A stretch of DNA of 64,000 nucleotides from Streptomyces radicis (GTDB lineage: Bacteria > Actinomycetota > Actinomycetes > Streptomycetales > Streptomycetaceae): the NCBI RefSeq assembly GCF_003626575.1, contig NZ_RBDY01000019.1, positions 56,327-120,326 of the forward strand, written 5' to 3'. The first letter of the stretch is position 1, and each line of letters begins with the position of its first letter. This document shows positions 24,553 to 32,496 of this stretch, piece by piece. Under the pieces are notes generated by a model, which worked only from the letters and a program-made list of their open reading frames with translations, did not search any database and was not told the DNA's origin. A program made the translations under genes and the position numbers.

Positions 24553-25410
24553 ATGCCCGCTCATCGCAGAACATCCACGCTCCGCAGGACCCGATTGCGG
24601 CGAACGACCACCGCGACGCTCGCCGCCGCCGGTGTGTGCGCCCTGGCCCTGTCGGCGACGCCCGCCGCCGCCGACACCAAGTCCGCCGTCCAGGTGGCCA
24701 ACTCGCGCGCGGTGGCGTGGGATGTGAAGGCCGCCGATCTCCCGGGACACCGGCAGCCCGTGGCCGAGGTCCCCGAGGTCGCCCAGACCGCCGAGCTGGC
24801 CGCCGGCACCGAGTCCGCGCTGGCCGACGCGGTGGCGGAGCAGCGCACGTTCGCCGCCGAGAGCGCCAAGCAGGCGGAGTGCGAGGAGCGCGAGGCCGCC
24901 GCCGAGGCCGAGCGGCAGGCCGAGGAGGAGCGGCTGGCCGCCGAGGAGCAGCAGGCCCAGGAGGAGGCGGAGGCCGCCGCCGAAGAGCCCACCGCCCAGG
25001 CCGCGCAGGAGCCCGAGGCCGCCCCCGCGGCGCCCCAGGCCCCGGCCGCCGAGCCCGCGCAGGAGGCCGAGCCCGAGGCGCCGACCTATACCGACGATCT
25101 CGACGGATGGATCCGCGAGGCCCTCGACATCATGGCCGCGAACGGAATTCCCGGCACCTATGACGGACTTCACCGCAACATCATCCGCGAGTCGAGCGGC
25201 GACCCCAACGCCATCAATCTCTGGGATATCAACGCCATCAACGGAACGCCTTCCATCGGCCTTCTCCAGGTGATTCAGCCGACGTTCGACGCCTATCACG
25301 TCGAGGGCACGCCTTATGACATCTACGACCCGGTGGCCAACCTGGTCGCGGCGGCCAACTACGCGTGGGACCGCTACGGTTCGATCGACAATGTCAACGG
25401 TCCCTACTGA
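24553..25410 (+). CDS. secreted SLT (lytic transglycosylase-like) domain protein
   Basis: 285 aa from ATG 24553. A basic N-terminus with signal peptide (TTTATLAAAGVCALALSATP, cleavage after AAA) is followed by an Ala/Glu/Gln-rich coiled-coil and Pro/Ala linker (about 95-185). The C-terminal lysozyme-like domain has IIRESSGDPNAINLWD (catalytic Glu), PSIGLLQVIQPTFDAY and LVAAANYAWDRYG. Such proteins cleave peptidoglycan glycan strands during growth or spore germination. Codon use in the C-terminal domain is less G/C-strict (aat, ttc, tat) than in neighbouring genes. Confidence 0.9.
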   Translation: MPAHRRTSTLRRTRLRRTTTATLAAAGVCALALSATPAAADTKSAVQVANSRAVAWDVKAADLPGHRQPVAEVPEVAQTAELAAGTESALADAVAEQRTFAAESAKQAECEEREAAAEAERQAEEERLAAEEQQAQEEAEAAAEEPTAQAAQEPEAAPAAPQAPAAEPAQEAEPEAPTYTDDLDGWIREALDIMAANGIPGTYDGLHRNIIRESSGDPNAINLWDINAINGTPSIGLLQVIQPTFDAYHVEGTPYDIYDPVANLVAAANYAWDRYGSIDNVNGPY

Positions 25411-25482
25411 TCCGGTCGTTCGGCTCCGTTCCGCGCCCGGTGGCACGCCGGAGCGGTGACCGCTCGCGACCGTGATCCGATC

Positions 25483-25517
25483 GGCGGCCAGCCCCCGTGA
25501 GCCGGGGGCCGGCCGCC
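25483..25517. terminator. bidirectional hairpin terminator
   Basis: ggcggcc-a-gccccc pairs with gggggc-c-ggccgcc (one mismatch) between the convergent transglycosylase and molybdenum oxidoreductase genes. Confidence 0.7.
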
Positions 25518-25525
25518 GTCGGCGT

Positions 25526-26173
25526 TCACAGGTCGGGGCCTTCGCCCTCCCGCTCCTGATACGAGTACCGCTGCTCGCGCCAGGGGTCGCCGACGTTGTG
25601 GTAGCCGCGCTCCTCCCAGAAGCCGCGGCGGTCGGCCGTCATGTACTCCACGCCCCGCACCCACTTGGGGCCCTTCCAGGCGTAGAGGTGCGGCACGACG
25701 AGGCGCAGCGGGAAGCCGTGCTCGGCGGTCAGCAGCTCGCCGTTCCTGTGGGTGGCCAGGATGGTCCGCTCGGCGGCGAAGTCGGCCAGCCGCATGTTGG
25801 CGCTGTAGCCGTACTCGGCCCACACCATCACATGCGTCGCGGCGGGCGCGGGCGGGGCGAGGCCGAGGATCGTGGCGCCGGTGACGCCGCCCCACTCGGA
25901 GCCCAGCATGGTGAACTTCGTGACACAGTGCAGGTCCGCCACGACCGTCTCGTGGGGCAGCGCGGAGAACTCCTCGTGGGTCCAGCAGCGCTTGTCGCCG
26001 TCCGCCGTCGCCCCGAAGACGCGGAACTCCCACCGCTCGGGCCTGAAGCGCGGCACCGGGCCGTAGTGGGTGACGGGCCAGCCGCGTTGGAGCCGCTGTC
26101 CCGGGGGGAGTCGGTCCGCGTCCGAGCCGGTCTCCTCCCCCGCACGGCGCTCCGGCTGACCCATGCCCTCCAT
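25526..26173 (-). CDS. sulfite oxidase-like molybdopterin oxidoreductase
   Basis: 215 aa. The Moco-binding core is visible: LHCVTKFTMLGSEWGGVTG with the single Cys ligand to molybdenum, followed by ADFAAERTILATHRNGELLT, HGFPLRLVVPHLYAWKGPKW and ERGYHNVGDPW. It is the short YedY/sulfite-oxidase-fold type without a cytochrome domain and without a visible Tat signal, so it is probably cytoplasmic. The natural substrate is unknown. ATG 26173 and ATG 26164 are both possible starts; neither has ideal ribosome-site spacing. Confidence 0.9.
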   Translation of the reverse strand: MEGMGQPERRAGEETGSDADRLPPGQRLQRGWPVTHYGPVPRFRPERWEFRVFGATADGDKRCWTHEEFSALPHETVVADLHCVTKFTMLGSEWGGVTGATILGLAPPAPAATHVMVWAEYGYSANMRLADFAAERTILATHRNGELLTAEHGFPLRLVVPHLYAWKGPKWVRGVEYMTADRRGFWEERGYHNVGDPWREQRYSYQEREGEGPDL

Positions 26174-26254
26174 GGTGACAGACCCGTTCCCACGCCTCGC
26201 ACCGCCACCCCGCCGCCCGTGTCCACGGGGTGAAACCCCTGGTCACCGGCCTGA

Positions 26255-26274
26255 TTCGGTAAGCCTTCGCTTAC
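26255..26274 (+). promoter_or_regulatory. weak iron-box-like repeat upstream of bfr
   Basis: TTCGGTAAGCCTTCGCTTAC contains the inverted repeat GTAAGC-cttc-GCTTAC and matches about 12 of 19 positions of the actinobacterial DmdR/IdeR iron-box consensus. It lies about 170 bp before the bacterioferritin gene. Confidence 0.4.
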
Positions 26275-26445
26275 TGGACTGCGAGCCGCGCCGGTGCCAC
26301 GATCGCGAACGACGGGACATACGAGCGAGAGAGAACCGGACGCGCGACGCCGCCTGGCGTCGCCGTATGAAGCCGAATGAAGCCGAATGAAGCCGAGTGA
26401 ATCGGTGTGAATCGGTGTGAAATCCGAGTGAAGGAGTGCTCAGCC

Positions 26446-26928
26446 ATGCAGGGCGACCCCGAGGTCATCGAGTTCCTCAACGAGCAGCTGACCGCCGAGC
26501 TGACCGCCATCAACCAGTACTTCCTGCACGCCAAGATGCAGGAGAACTTCGGCTGGCCGAAGCTGGCGGCCTACACCCGCGCCGAGTCGATGGACGAGAT
26601 GCGGCACGCGGAGGTGCTGACCGACCGCATCCTCTTCCTCGAGGGGCTGCCGAACTACCAGCGGCTCTTCCACGTCCGCGTCGGGCAGACGGTCACCGAG
26701 ATGTTCCAGGCCGACCGGCAGATCGAGGTCGAGGCCATCGACCGCCTGCGGCGCGGCATCCATGTGATGCGCGGCAAGAGCGACATCACCTCGGCCCGCA
26801 TCTTCGAGGACATCCTGGCGGACGAGGAACACCACATCGACTATCTGGACACCCAGCTTGAGCTGCTGGAGAAGCTGGGCGAGTCGCTGTACATCGCGCA
26901 GCAGATCGAGCAGCCGAAGGAGGCGTGA
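26446..26928 (+). CDS. bfr: bacterioferritin
   Basis: Iron-storage 24-mer subunit with haem. 160 aa from ATG 26446, preceded by GAAGGAG about 10 nt upstream. All ferroxidase ligands are present at the standard numbers: Glu18, Glu51, His54, Glu94, Glu127, His130, plus Met52 as the inter-subunit haem ligand. The 5' region contains short repeats (gaagccgaat, gaatcggtgt) and a weak iron-box-like site. It converges on bfd, giving the classical storage and release pair. Confidence 0.97.
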   Translation: MQGDPEVIEFLNEQLTAELTAINQYFLHAKMQENFGWPKLAAYTRAESMDEMRHAEVLTDRILFLEGLPNYQRLFHVRVGQTVTEMFQADRQIEVEAIDRLRRGIHVMRGKSDITSARIFEDILADEEHHIDYLDTQLELLEKLGESLYIAQQIEQPKEA

Positions 26929-26962
26929 GCGGGCGGGCGGACCACGGGGCGCGGGCGCGCGT

Positions 26963-27193
26963 TCACACGAGGGAGACACCAGGGGCGACCCGGCGCGCCA
27001 CGGCGGACGCCGTGACCGGCTCGCGGCGGGCGCAACCGTCGCGGCCGAGCAGGCCCTGGATCCTGCGGACGCACGAGCCGCAGTCCGTCCCCGCGCCGCA
27101 CTCGGAGGCGATCGCCCGGGGCGTTCCCGCTCCGGCGGCGGCGTGCTCCCGCACCTGCTGCTCCGTGATGCCGAAGCACGAGCAGACGTACAC
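26963..27193 (-). CDS. bfd: bacterioferritin-associated [2Fe-2S] ferredoxin
   Basis: 76 aa from GTG 27193 (GGAGGGGAAG upstream). Cluster ligands Cys4, Cys6, Cys38 and Cys41 (YVCSCFG and DCGSC) are in the Bfd pattern. Bfd reduces bacterioferritin to mobilise stored iron; it is normally induced by iron starvation, which agrees with the iron box just upstream. Confidence 0.94.
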   Translation of the reverse strand: MYVCSCFGITEQQVREHAAAGAGTPRAIASECGAGTDCGSCVRRIQGLLGRDGCARREPVTASAVARRVAPGVSLV

Positions 27194-27217
27194 GCTTCTT
27201 CCCCTCCGGTGGTCAAC

Positions 27218-27238
27218 TGAGGTAAGGCTCACCTTACC
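27218..27238 (-). promoter_or_regulatory. iron box (DmdR1/IdeR site) at bfd
   Basis: TGAGGTAAGGCTCACCTTA matches 16 of 19 positions of the DtxR-family consensus in actinobacteria. It contains the perfect dyad GGTAAGG-ctca-CCTTACC, centred about 36 bp upstream of the bfd GTG. Confidence 0.85.
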
Positions 27239-27299
27239 TTCCCACCGCGGAGCGGCAACAGTGCCCCGGGCTGTGGCTCACGCCACCCCCCGGGGCACC

Positions 27300-27322
27300 G
27301 CCCGTTCAGCGGATGAACGGGC
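27300..27322 (-). terminator. hairpin terminator after DAHP synthase gene
   Basis: gcccgttca / tgaacgggc, 9-bp perfect stem with loop gcgga, immediately 3' of the stop codon. Confidence 0.7.
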
Positions 27323-27324
27323 CG

Positions 27325-28674
27325 CTACGCCCGGTACATCTCCGCCACGAGGAACGCCAGGTCGAGCGACTGGCTTCGGTTGAGCCTGGGGTCACAGGCC
27401 GTCTCGTACCGCTGGTGCAGGTCGTCGACGAGGATCTCGTCCCCGCCGCCGACGCACTCGGTGACGTCGTCGCCGGTCAGCTCGACATGGATGCCACCGG
27501 GGTGCGTGCCGAGCGCCTTGTGGACCTCGAAGAAGCCCTTGACCTCGTCGAGCACGTCGTCGAAGCGCCGGGTCTTGTGCCCCGACGCGGCCTCGAACGT
27601 GTTTCCGTGCATCGGGTCGCACACCCACGCCACCTGGGCGCCCTCGGCGGTGACCCGCTCGACGAGCGCGGGCAGCCGGTCCCTGATCCGGTCCGCGCCC
27701 ATGCGCGTGATGAACGTCAGCCGCCCGGGCTCCCGCTCGGGATCGAGCCGCTCGATCAGCTCGAGTGCCTCATCGGCCGTGGTCGTCGGGCCCAGCTTGA
27801 CGCCGATGGGGTTCCGGATGGAGGCGGCGAACGCGATGTGCGCGCCGTCGAGCTGCCGCGTACGCTCCCCGATCCACACCATGTGCCCCGACACGTCGTA
27901 CAGCCGCCCGCTGCGCGAGTCCACGCGGGTCAGCGCGGCCTCGTAGTCGAGCAGGAGCGCCTCGTGGGAGGCGTAGAACTCCACCGAGTGGAACTCCGCG
28001 GGGTCGGCGCCGCACGCCTTCATGAAGTTCAGCGCGTTGTCGATCTCGCGGGCCAGCGCCTCGTACCGCTGGCCCGAGGCCGACGTCCGCACGAAGTCCT
28101 GGTTCCACGCGTGGACCTGGTGCAGGTCGGCGTAGCCGCCGGTGGTGAAGCCGCGCACGAGGTTCAGCGTGGCGGCCGAGGCGTGGTACATCCGCCGCAG
28201 CCGGTCGGGGTCGGGCACGCGCGCCTCGGCGGTGAACTCCGCGCCGTTGACCGAGTCGCCCCGGTAGCTGGGGAGGGTCACGCCGTTCCGCGTCTCGACG
28301 GGCTTGGACCTGGGCTTGGAGTACTGCCCCGCGATCCGGCCGACCTTGACCACGGGCACCGCGGCGGCGTAGGTCAGGACCGCGCTCATCTGGAGCAGCG
28401 TCTTGAGCTTGGCGCGGATCTGGTCGGCGCTGACCTGGTCGAACGCCTCCGCGCAGTCCCCGCCCTGGAGCAGGAACGCCTCGCCCCTCGCGACCGCGGC
28501 CATCCGGCCGCGCAGCTGGTCGCACTCGCCCGCGAAGACGAGCGGCGGATAGCTTTCGAGGTCCGCGGTCACCTCACGCAGAACCCCGAGATCCGGGTAG
28601 TCGGGCTGCTGCGCCGCGGGCAGGTCTCGCCAGGAGCTGGCGATGGAAGTGCTGCTTTCAGCGTTCACGGTCAC
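27325..28674 (-). CDS. aroH: class II DAHP synthase
   Basis: First step of the shikimate pathway: PEP plus erythrose-4-phosphate to 3-deoxy-D-arabino-heptulosonate-7-phosphate. 449 aa, plant-like type II. Signatures: FLLQGGDCAEAF, VVKVGRIAGQYSKPRS, LPSYRGD, IWIGERTR-like VWIGERTRQLDGAH, NPIGVKLGP, WVCDPMHGNT and GGIHVELTGDDVTEC. GTG 28674 is used; GTG 28668 is also possible. It is divergent from the Trp-attenuated anthranilate synthase gene, pairing the entry and Trp branch-point enzymes of the aromatic pathway. Confidence 0.96.
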   Translation of the reverse strand: MTVNAESSTSIASSWRDLPAAQQPDYPDLGVLREVTADLESYPPLVFAGECDQLRGRMAAVARGEAFLLQGGDCAEAFDQVSADQIRAKLKTLLQMSAVLTYAAAVPVVKVGRIAGQYSKPRSKPVETRNGVTLPSYRGDSVNGAEFTAEARVPDPDRLRRMYHASAATLNLVRGFTTGGYADLHQVHAWNQDFVRTSASGQRYEALAREIDNALNFMKACGADPAEFHSVEFYASHEALLLDYEAALTRVDSRSGRLYDVSGHMVWIGERTRQLDGAHIAFAASIRNPIGVKLGPTTTADEALELIERLDPEREPGRLTFITRMGADRIRDRLPALVERVTAEGAQVAWVCDPMHGNTFEAASGHKTRRFDDVLDEVKGFFEVHKALGTHPGGIHVELTGDDVTECVGGGDEILVDDLHQRYETACDPRLNRSQSLDLAFLVAEMYRA

Positions 28675-28759
28675 GAGCCCAGGTTACGGGGGGCCGCCAC
28701 CCGTTTGCCCACGCGGTCGGGGAGTGAGACGGCTCCGGCGCGTGCGCCGGAGCGTGCCG

Positions 28760-28765
28760 TACAGT
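28760..28765 (+). promoter_or_regulatory. -10-like TACAGT before trpL
   Basis: The hexamer ends 6 bp before the leader-peptide ATG, so the mRNA would start at or near that codon. No strong -35 is seen. Confidence 0.4.
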
Positions 28766-28771
28766 GTGCGC

Positions 28772-28828
28772 ATGTTCGCGCAGCACACCCGCAGCTGGTG
28801 GTGGACCGCTTCCGAGGCGGCCACCTGA
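28772..28828 (+). CDS. trpL: Trp leader peptide
   Basis: 18 codons, MFAQHTRSWWWTASEAAT, with three consecutive Trp codons. It is the sensing peptide of the attenuator: stalling at the Trp codons when charged tRNA-Trp is scarce frees segment 2 to pair with segment 3. Confidence 0.93.
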   Translation: MFAQHTRSWWWTASEAAT

Positions 28829-28878
28829 CTGCGCGATCCCGCAGGACCATCGCGAAGGCCGCCCCGAGGGGCGGCCTT
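28815..28878 (+). promoter_or_regulatory. trp attenuator (anti-terminator and terminator)
   Basis: Segment 1 ggtgg/ccgc and segment 2 ggcggccacc (28816-28825) form the pause hairpin. GGCGGCC (28816-28822) is complementary to GGCCGCC (28857-28863) as the anti-terminator. aaggccgcccc / ggggcggcctt (28855-28865 / 28868-28878) is an 11-bp perfect terminator stem. These mutually exclusive pairings follow the classical attenuation layout. Confidence 0.9.
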
Positions 28879-28926
28879 CGGCGTTCGACGCGGCCGTCCC
28901 CTCCCCGATCCCCGGAAGGGAACCCC

Positions 28927-30855
28927 GTGTCCGACCCCCTTGTGTCCGACCTCTTCGCCGACCTCTTCGCCGACCTCGAGGCGGGCGGGACCCCGTTCGC
29001 CCTGCTGCGTCGCCGCCCGCCGGGCCGCGACGCCGACCTGGTCGAGGTGCTCACCGGGCCCGTCCGCGACATCGAGCGGCTCGCCGACCTCCCTGAGCAC
29101 CCCGGCGCGCTGGCGCTCGTGCCGTTCCGCCAGCTCGCCGAGCGCGGCTTCGAGGTCACCGACGACGGAACGCCGCTGAGCGTCCTGCTGCCCGACGCGG
29201 TCGCCGAGGTGCCGCTCGACGCGGCGCTGGCCGCGCTGCCCGCGCACGAGGTCACGGTGGCCGACGGCGGCTTCGACGTCCCCGACGACGCGTACGCCCG
29301 GATCGTCGGGGACGTGCTCGCCGACGAGATCGGCTCGGGCCAGGGCGCCAACTTCGTTCTCAGGCGCACGTTCACCGGGCGGATCGAGGGCTTCGGGCGC
29401 CGGGACGCGCTGGCCCTCTTCCGCCGCCTCCTGCTGGTCGAACGCGGCGCGTACTGGACGTTCGTCGTGCACACGGGGCGGCGGGTGCTCGTCGGGGCGA
29501 GCCCCGAGGTGCACGTCAGGATGAGCGGCGGCACGGTCGTGATGAACCCCATCAGCGGCACCTACCGCTACCCGCCCGAGGGGCCGAGCGTGGCGGGGCT
29601 GCTCGCGTTCCTCGACGACCGCAAGGAGATCGAGGAGCTGTCCATGGTCGTGGACGAGGAGCTCAAGATGATGTGCGCGGTCGGGGACCGCGGCGGCCTC
29701 GTCGTCGGGCCCCGGCTGCGCGAGATGGCCCATCTGGCGCACACCGAGTACGAGTTGCGCGGGCGCAGCACGCTGGACGTGCGCGACGTGCTGCGGGAGA
29801 CGATGTTCGCGGCGACGGTCACGGGCAGCCCCGTGGAGAACGCCTGCCGCGTCATCGCCCGCCACGAGCGGGGCGGGCGCGGCTACTACGCGGGCGCGCT
29901 CGCGCTGCTCGGGCGGGACGCGGGGGGCGCGCAGACGCTGGACTCGCCGATCCTGATCCGCACCGCGGACATCGACGTGGCGAGCGGCCGGGTGCGGGTG
30001 CCGGTGGGCGCGACGCTGGTGCGCGGCTCTGACCCGGCGGGCGAGGTCGCCGAGACGCACGCCAAGGCGGCGGCGGTGCTCTCCGCGCTCGGCGCGCGGC
30101 CCGCCGCCGACCCGGGCGCCGCGCCCGCGCCCGCGCTCGCCGAGGATCCCCGGGTGCGGGCGGCGCTGGCCGGGCGGCGGGCGCGGCTGGCGCCGTTCTG
30201 GCTGCGGATGCGGGAGGAGGAGACGCCGGTCCCCTCGGCTCCCGCCGCCCCCGAGGTGCTCGTGGTGGACGGGGAGGACACGTTCACGTCGATGCTGGCG
30301 CATCTGCTGCGCTCGACGGGGGCGCGCGTGCGGGTGGTGCGCTACGACGCGCCCGGCGCGCGGGAGCGGGCGCTGGCGCATCCCGGGCCCGTGGTCCTCG
30401 GGCCCGGTCCCGGCGACCCGAACGACGCGTCCGACCCGAAGATGCGGCTGCTGCGGTCGCTGACGGGCGCGCTGCTCGCCGCGCCGGGGCGGCGCGGGGT
30501 GATCGGCGTGTGCCTCGGCCATGAGCTGATCGCGGCGGAGCTGGGGCTGCGGGTGGTGCGCAAGGGGGTTCCCTTGCAGGGGGCCCAGGAGGAGATCGAC
30601 CTCTTCGGGCGCGCGGAGACGGTGGGCTTCTACAACTCGTTCGTGGCGCGGGGCGAGCCGGTGGCTCCCGGGGTGGAGCTGAGCGCGGACCCGGCGACCG
30701 GCGAGATCCACGCGCTGCGCGCGCCCGGCGTCGTGGGCGTCCAGTTCCACCCGGAGTCGGTGCTGACGCTGAACGGCCCAGGGATCGCACGCCAGTTGCT
30801 TGCCGCGGTGGCGCCTCCGGCGAGGTCCACGGGGCCCGGCCTCCGGCCGGGATGA
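28927..30855 (+). CDS. trpE: fused anthranilate synthase (TrpE-TrpG)
   Basis: Converts chorismate plus glutamine to anthranilate, the first committed step to Trp. 642 aa from GTG 28927 (GGAAGGGA upstream). The N-terminal chorismate-binding domain (about 100-400) has MNPISGTYRYPPEG, EELSMVVDEELKMMCAVGD and GSPVENACRV. The C-terminal glutamine amidotransferase (about 445-635) has the nucleophile Cys529 in GVCLGHE and His608/Glu610 in FHPESV. It is controlled by the trpL attenuator. The same fusion also occurs in phenazine/ADIC-type enzymes, but the leader peptide argues for primary tryptophan synthesis. Confidence 0.93.
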   Translation: MSDPLVSDLFADLFADLEAGGTPFALLRRRPPGRDADLVEVLTGPVRDIERLADLPEHPGALALVPFRQLAERGFEVTDDGTPLSVLLPDAVAEVPLDAALAALPAHEVTVADGGFDVPDDAYARIVGDVLADEIGSGQGANFVLRRTFTGRIEGFGRRDALALFRRLLLVERGAYWTFVVHTGRRVLVGASPEVHVRMSGGTVVMNPISGTYRYPPEGPSVAGLLAFLDDRKEIEELSMVVDEELKMMCAVGDRGGLVVGPRLREMAHLAHTEYELRGRSTLDVRDVLRETMFAATVTGSPVENACRVIARHERGGRGYYAGALALLGRDAGGAQTLDSPILIRTADIDVASGRVRVPVGATLVRGSDPAGEVAETHAKAAAVLSALGARPAADPGAAPAPALAEDPRVRAALAGRRARLAPFWLRMREEETPVPSAPAAPEVLVVDGEDTFTSMLAHLLRSTGARVRVVRYDAPGARERALAHPGPVVLGPGPGDPNDASDPKMRLLRSLTGALLAAPGRRGVIGVCLGHELIAAELGLRVVRKGVPLQGAQEEIDLFGRAETVGFYNSFVARGEPVAPGVELSADPATGEIHALRAPGVVGVQFHPESVLTLNGPGIARQLLAAVAPPARSTGPGLRPG

Positions 30856-30917
30856 ACTCCCCCACCCACCCACCCTCCCCGTCCCCGACGGCAAGCCCGC
30901 CCCCGGCGCGGGAGGCA

Positions 30918-31034
30918 CCGCCTTCGGCGGAGGGGAGGCGCACGGCCCCCGGCAGGGGTGGGCTCCCTCGCGGGAGGCGATCCGCCTTCGGCGAGGGAGG
31001 TCCGCCTTCGGCGGGAGGAGGTTCGCCTTCGGCG
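30918..31034. repeat. four cCGCCTTCGGCGg (UUCG tetraloop) hairpin repeats
   Basis: CGCCTTCGGCG occurs at 30919, 30983, 31003 and 31024, each flanked by GAGG-type purines. Each forms a C(UUCG)G tetraloop hairpin, identical on both strands at the stem. They begin about 60 bp past the anthranilate synthase stop and may act as transcription-end or RNA-stability elements. Confidence 0.75.
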
Positions 31035-31094
31035 AGGGCGCGGCGGCCGGGGCTTGGCGCCCGCCCGCTCTCCCCCGCCCCTGGCGGAGAGCCG

Positions 31095-31780
31095 CACGGC
31101 CCAGCCGCCAGGCCGCAGCCGTCCCCGGCGACAAGAGGCCCAGGCACCGGCCGACGATGTTCGCCCCCGGGCGGGAACCACACGGCCTTGCCGCAAGCGG
31201 CAGCCACCGCCCGATAGGACGCCCCAGCCGCCAGGCCGCAACCGCCCCCGGCAGCAGAGGCCCACCCCCGGCGAAAACGTCCGCCCCCGGATCGGAAGCG
31301 CCACACAGCGGCAAAACGCCCGGCTGCCAAGCCGCAACCGCTCCCGCGGCAGGGCCCCGCCCCGGCAGGACGGCCCCGTCGCCAAGCCACAACCGCCGCC
31401 CGCAGCAGAGGCCCGCCCCCACCGGCCAGGGGACCCGGTCCTCCGGACCGGAAGCGCCACACGGCGGCAAGACGCCCCCGCCCCCAGACCGAAACCGCCA
31501 CCGGCAGCAGAAGCCCACCCCCGGCCGAGGACGTTCACCCCCCGCGGCAAAGCGCACGGCCACCAGACCGCACGCGCCTCCCCCGGCAGAACCGGAAGCG
31601 CCACACGGCGGCAAGACACCCCGGCCGCCAGGCCGCAGCCGTCCCCCGCCGCGGGGGCCCATCCCCCGGCCCGGAAGCGCCGCACCGCGGCAAAGCGCCC
31701 GGCCGCCAGGCCGCAGCCGCCGCCCGGCAGGGCACCTCGGCCGCCAGGCCGCACCCCCCGCCCCCGGCAGGGGGCACCAA
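31095..31780. repeat. degenerate tandem repeat field, about 75-bp period, apparently non-coding
   Basis: Imperfect copies of units built from GGAAGCGCCACACGGCGGCA (starts at 31294, 31450, 31594 and 31673) and GCCGCCAGGCCGCA (31104, 31227, 31624, 31702 and 31740, with diverged copies near 31322 and 31380), interspersed with CCCCCGGCAGCAGAGGCCCA. Start spacings of 156, 144 and 79 bp suggest a 72-79 bp unit with insertions and deletions. Several frames on both strands are open, but none has codon use or composition of a real protein. It occupies most of the 975-bp gap between the anthranilate synthase and response-regulator genes; no gene is seen in 30856-31830. Confidence 0.75.
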
Positions 31781-31830
31781 GACCGGAGAGGGTCCGCCCC
31801 CGGAGGGGGCGCGTCGGGGCCAGCGCAGCG

Positions 31831-32496
31831 TCAGTCCGTGTCGAGGCCCGTCTCTATCGCGTAGCGCACCAGCTCCGCGCGGTTGTGGAGTTGCAGCTTG
31901 CCCAGGGTGTTCTGCACATGGTTCTGCACCGTCCGGTGCGAAATCACCAGGCGTTCGGCGATCTGGCGGTAGGTCAGGCCCTTGGCCACGAGCCGCAGCA
32001 CCTCGCGTTCCCGTTCCGTCAGGTGCGGAACCGGTGTGCCGTTCGCCGTCGTCGGGGGTGGGGACGTGGCCAGCCTGCGGTACTCGCCCAGGACCAGGCC
32101 CGCGAGGCCAGGGGTGAACACCGGGTCGCCCACCGCCGTGCGCCGCACCGCGTCCACCAGCTCCGCCGCGCTCGCGGACTTCACCAGGTAGCCCGTGGCC
32201 CCGGCCTTCACCGCCTCGAGAACGTCCGCCTCCTCGCCGCTGGCCGAGAGCACCAGCACATGGAGGCCCTCCTCACCGGCCAGCTGGCGGCAGACCTCGG
32301 CGCCCGGCAGCCCGGGGAGGTTGAGGTCGAGGACCAGCACCCGCGGCCTCACCGCCCTGGCCCGCCGCACCGCGCCAGGCCCCTCGCCCGCCGTGGCCAC
32401 CACGTCGAGACCGGCCTCCGTCAGGTCGCGGGCCACCGCGTCCCGCCACATCGGGTGGTCGTCGACGACCATCACCGTGATCCGTTCCTCGCTCAC
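31831..32496 (-). CDS. NarL/LuxR-type response regulator (MacR-like)
   Basis: 221 aa from GTG 32496, overlapping the kinase stop as GTGA. The N-terminal receiver domain has an acidic pocket in VVDDHP, phospho-acceptor Asp in VLVLDLNLPG (about residue 57) and the conserved Lys in GYLVKSAS. The C-terminal LuxR helix-turn-helix is LTEREREVLRLVAKGLTYRQ followed by IAERLVISHRTVQNHVQN. It is co-transcribed with the upstream sensor kinase. By position it corresponds to MacR of S. coelicolor (from memory), which affects morphology and antibiotic production. Confidence 0.94.
   Translation of the reverse strand: MSEERITVMVVDDHPMWRDAVARDLTEAGLDVVATAGEGPGAVRRARAVRPRVLVLDLNLPGLPGAEVCRQLAGEEGLHVLVLSASGEEADVLEAVKAGATGYLVKSASAAELVDAVRRTAVGDPVFTPGLAGLVLGEYRRLATSPPPTTANGTPVPHLTEREREVLRLVAKGLTYRQIAERLVISHRTVQNHVQNTLGKLQLHNRAELVRYAIETGLDTD

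Noticed and set aside
26174..26445. Small protein gene in the gap before bfr
   Set aside because: Only short frames with poor codon use; the gap is better explained by the iron-box-like site and short gaatcggtgt/gaagccgaat repeats.
31095..31780. Repeat field as CRISPR or integron cassette array
   Set aside because: Repeats are degenerate, contiguous and without unique spacers; no integrase or cas gene adjoins.
30800..31864. Open frames of 350-990 codons on both strands across the repeat field
   Set aside because: Many frames are open at once because the DNA is G/C-rich and repetitive. Composition is Pro/Arg/Gly low complexity, codon third positions are not biased, and no motif is seen.
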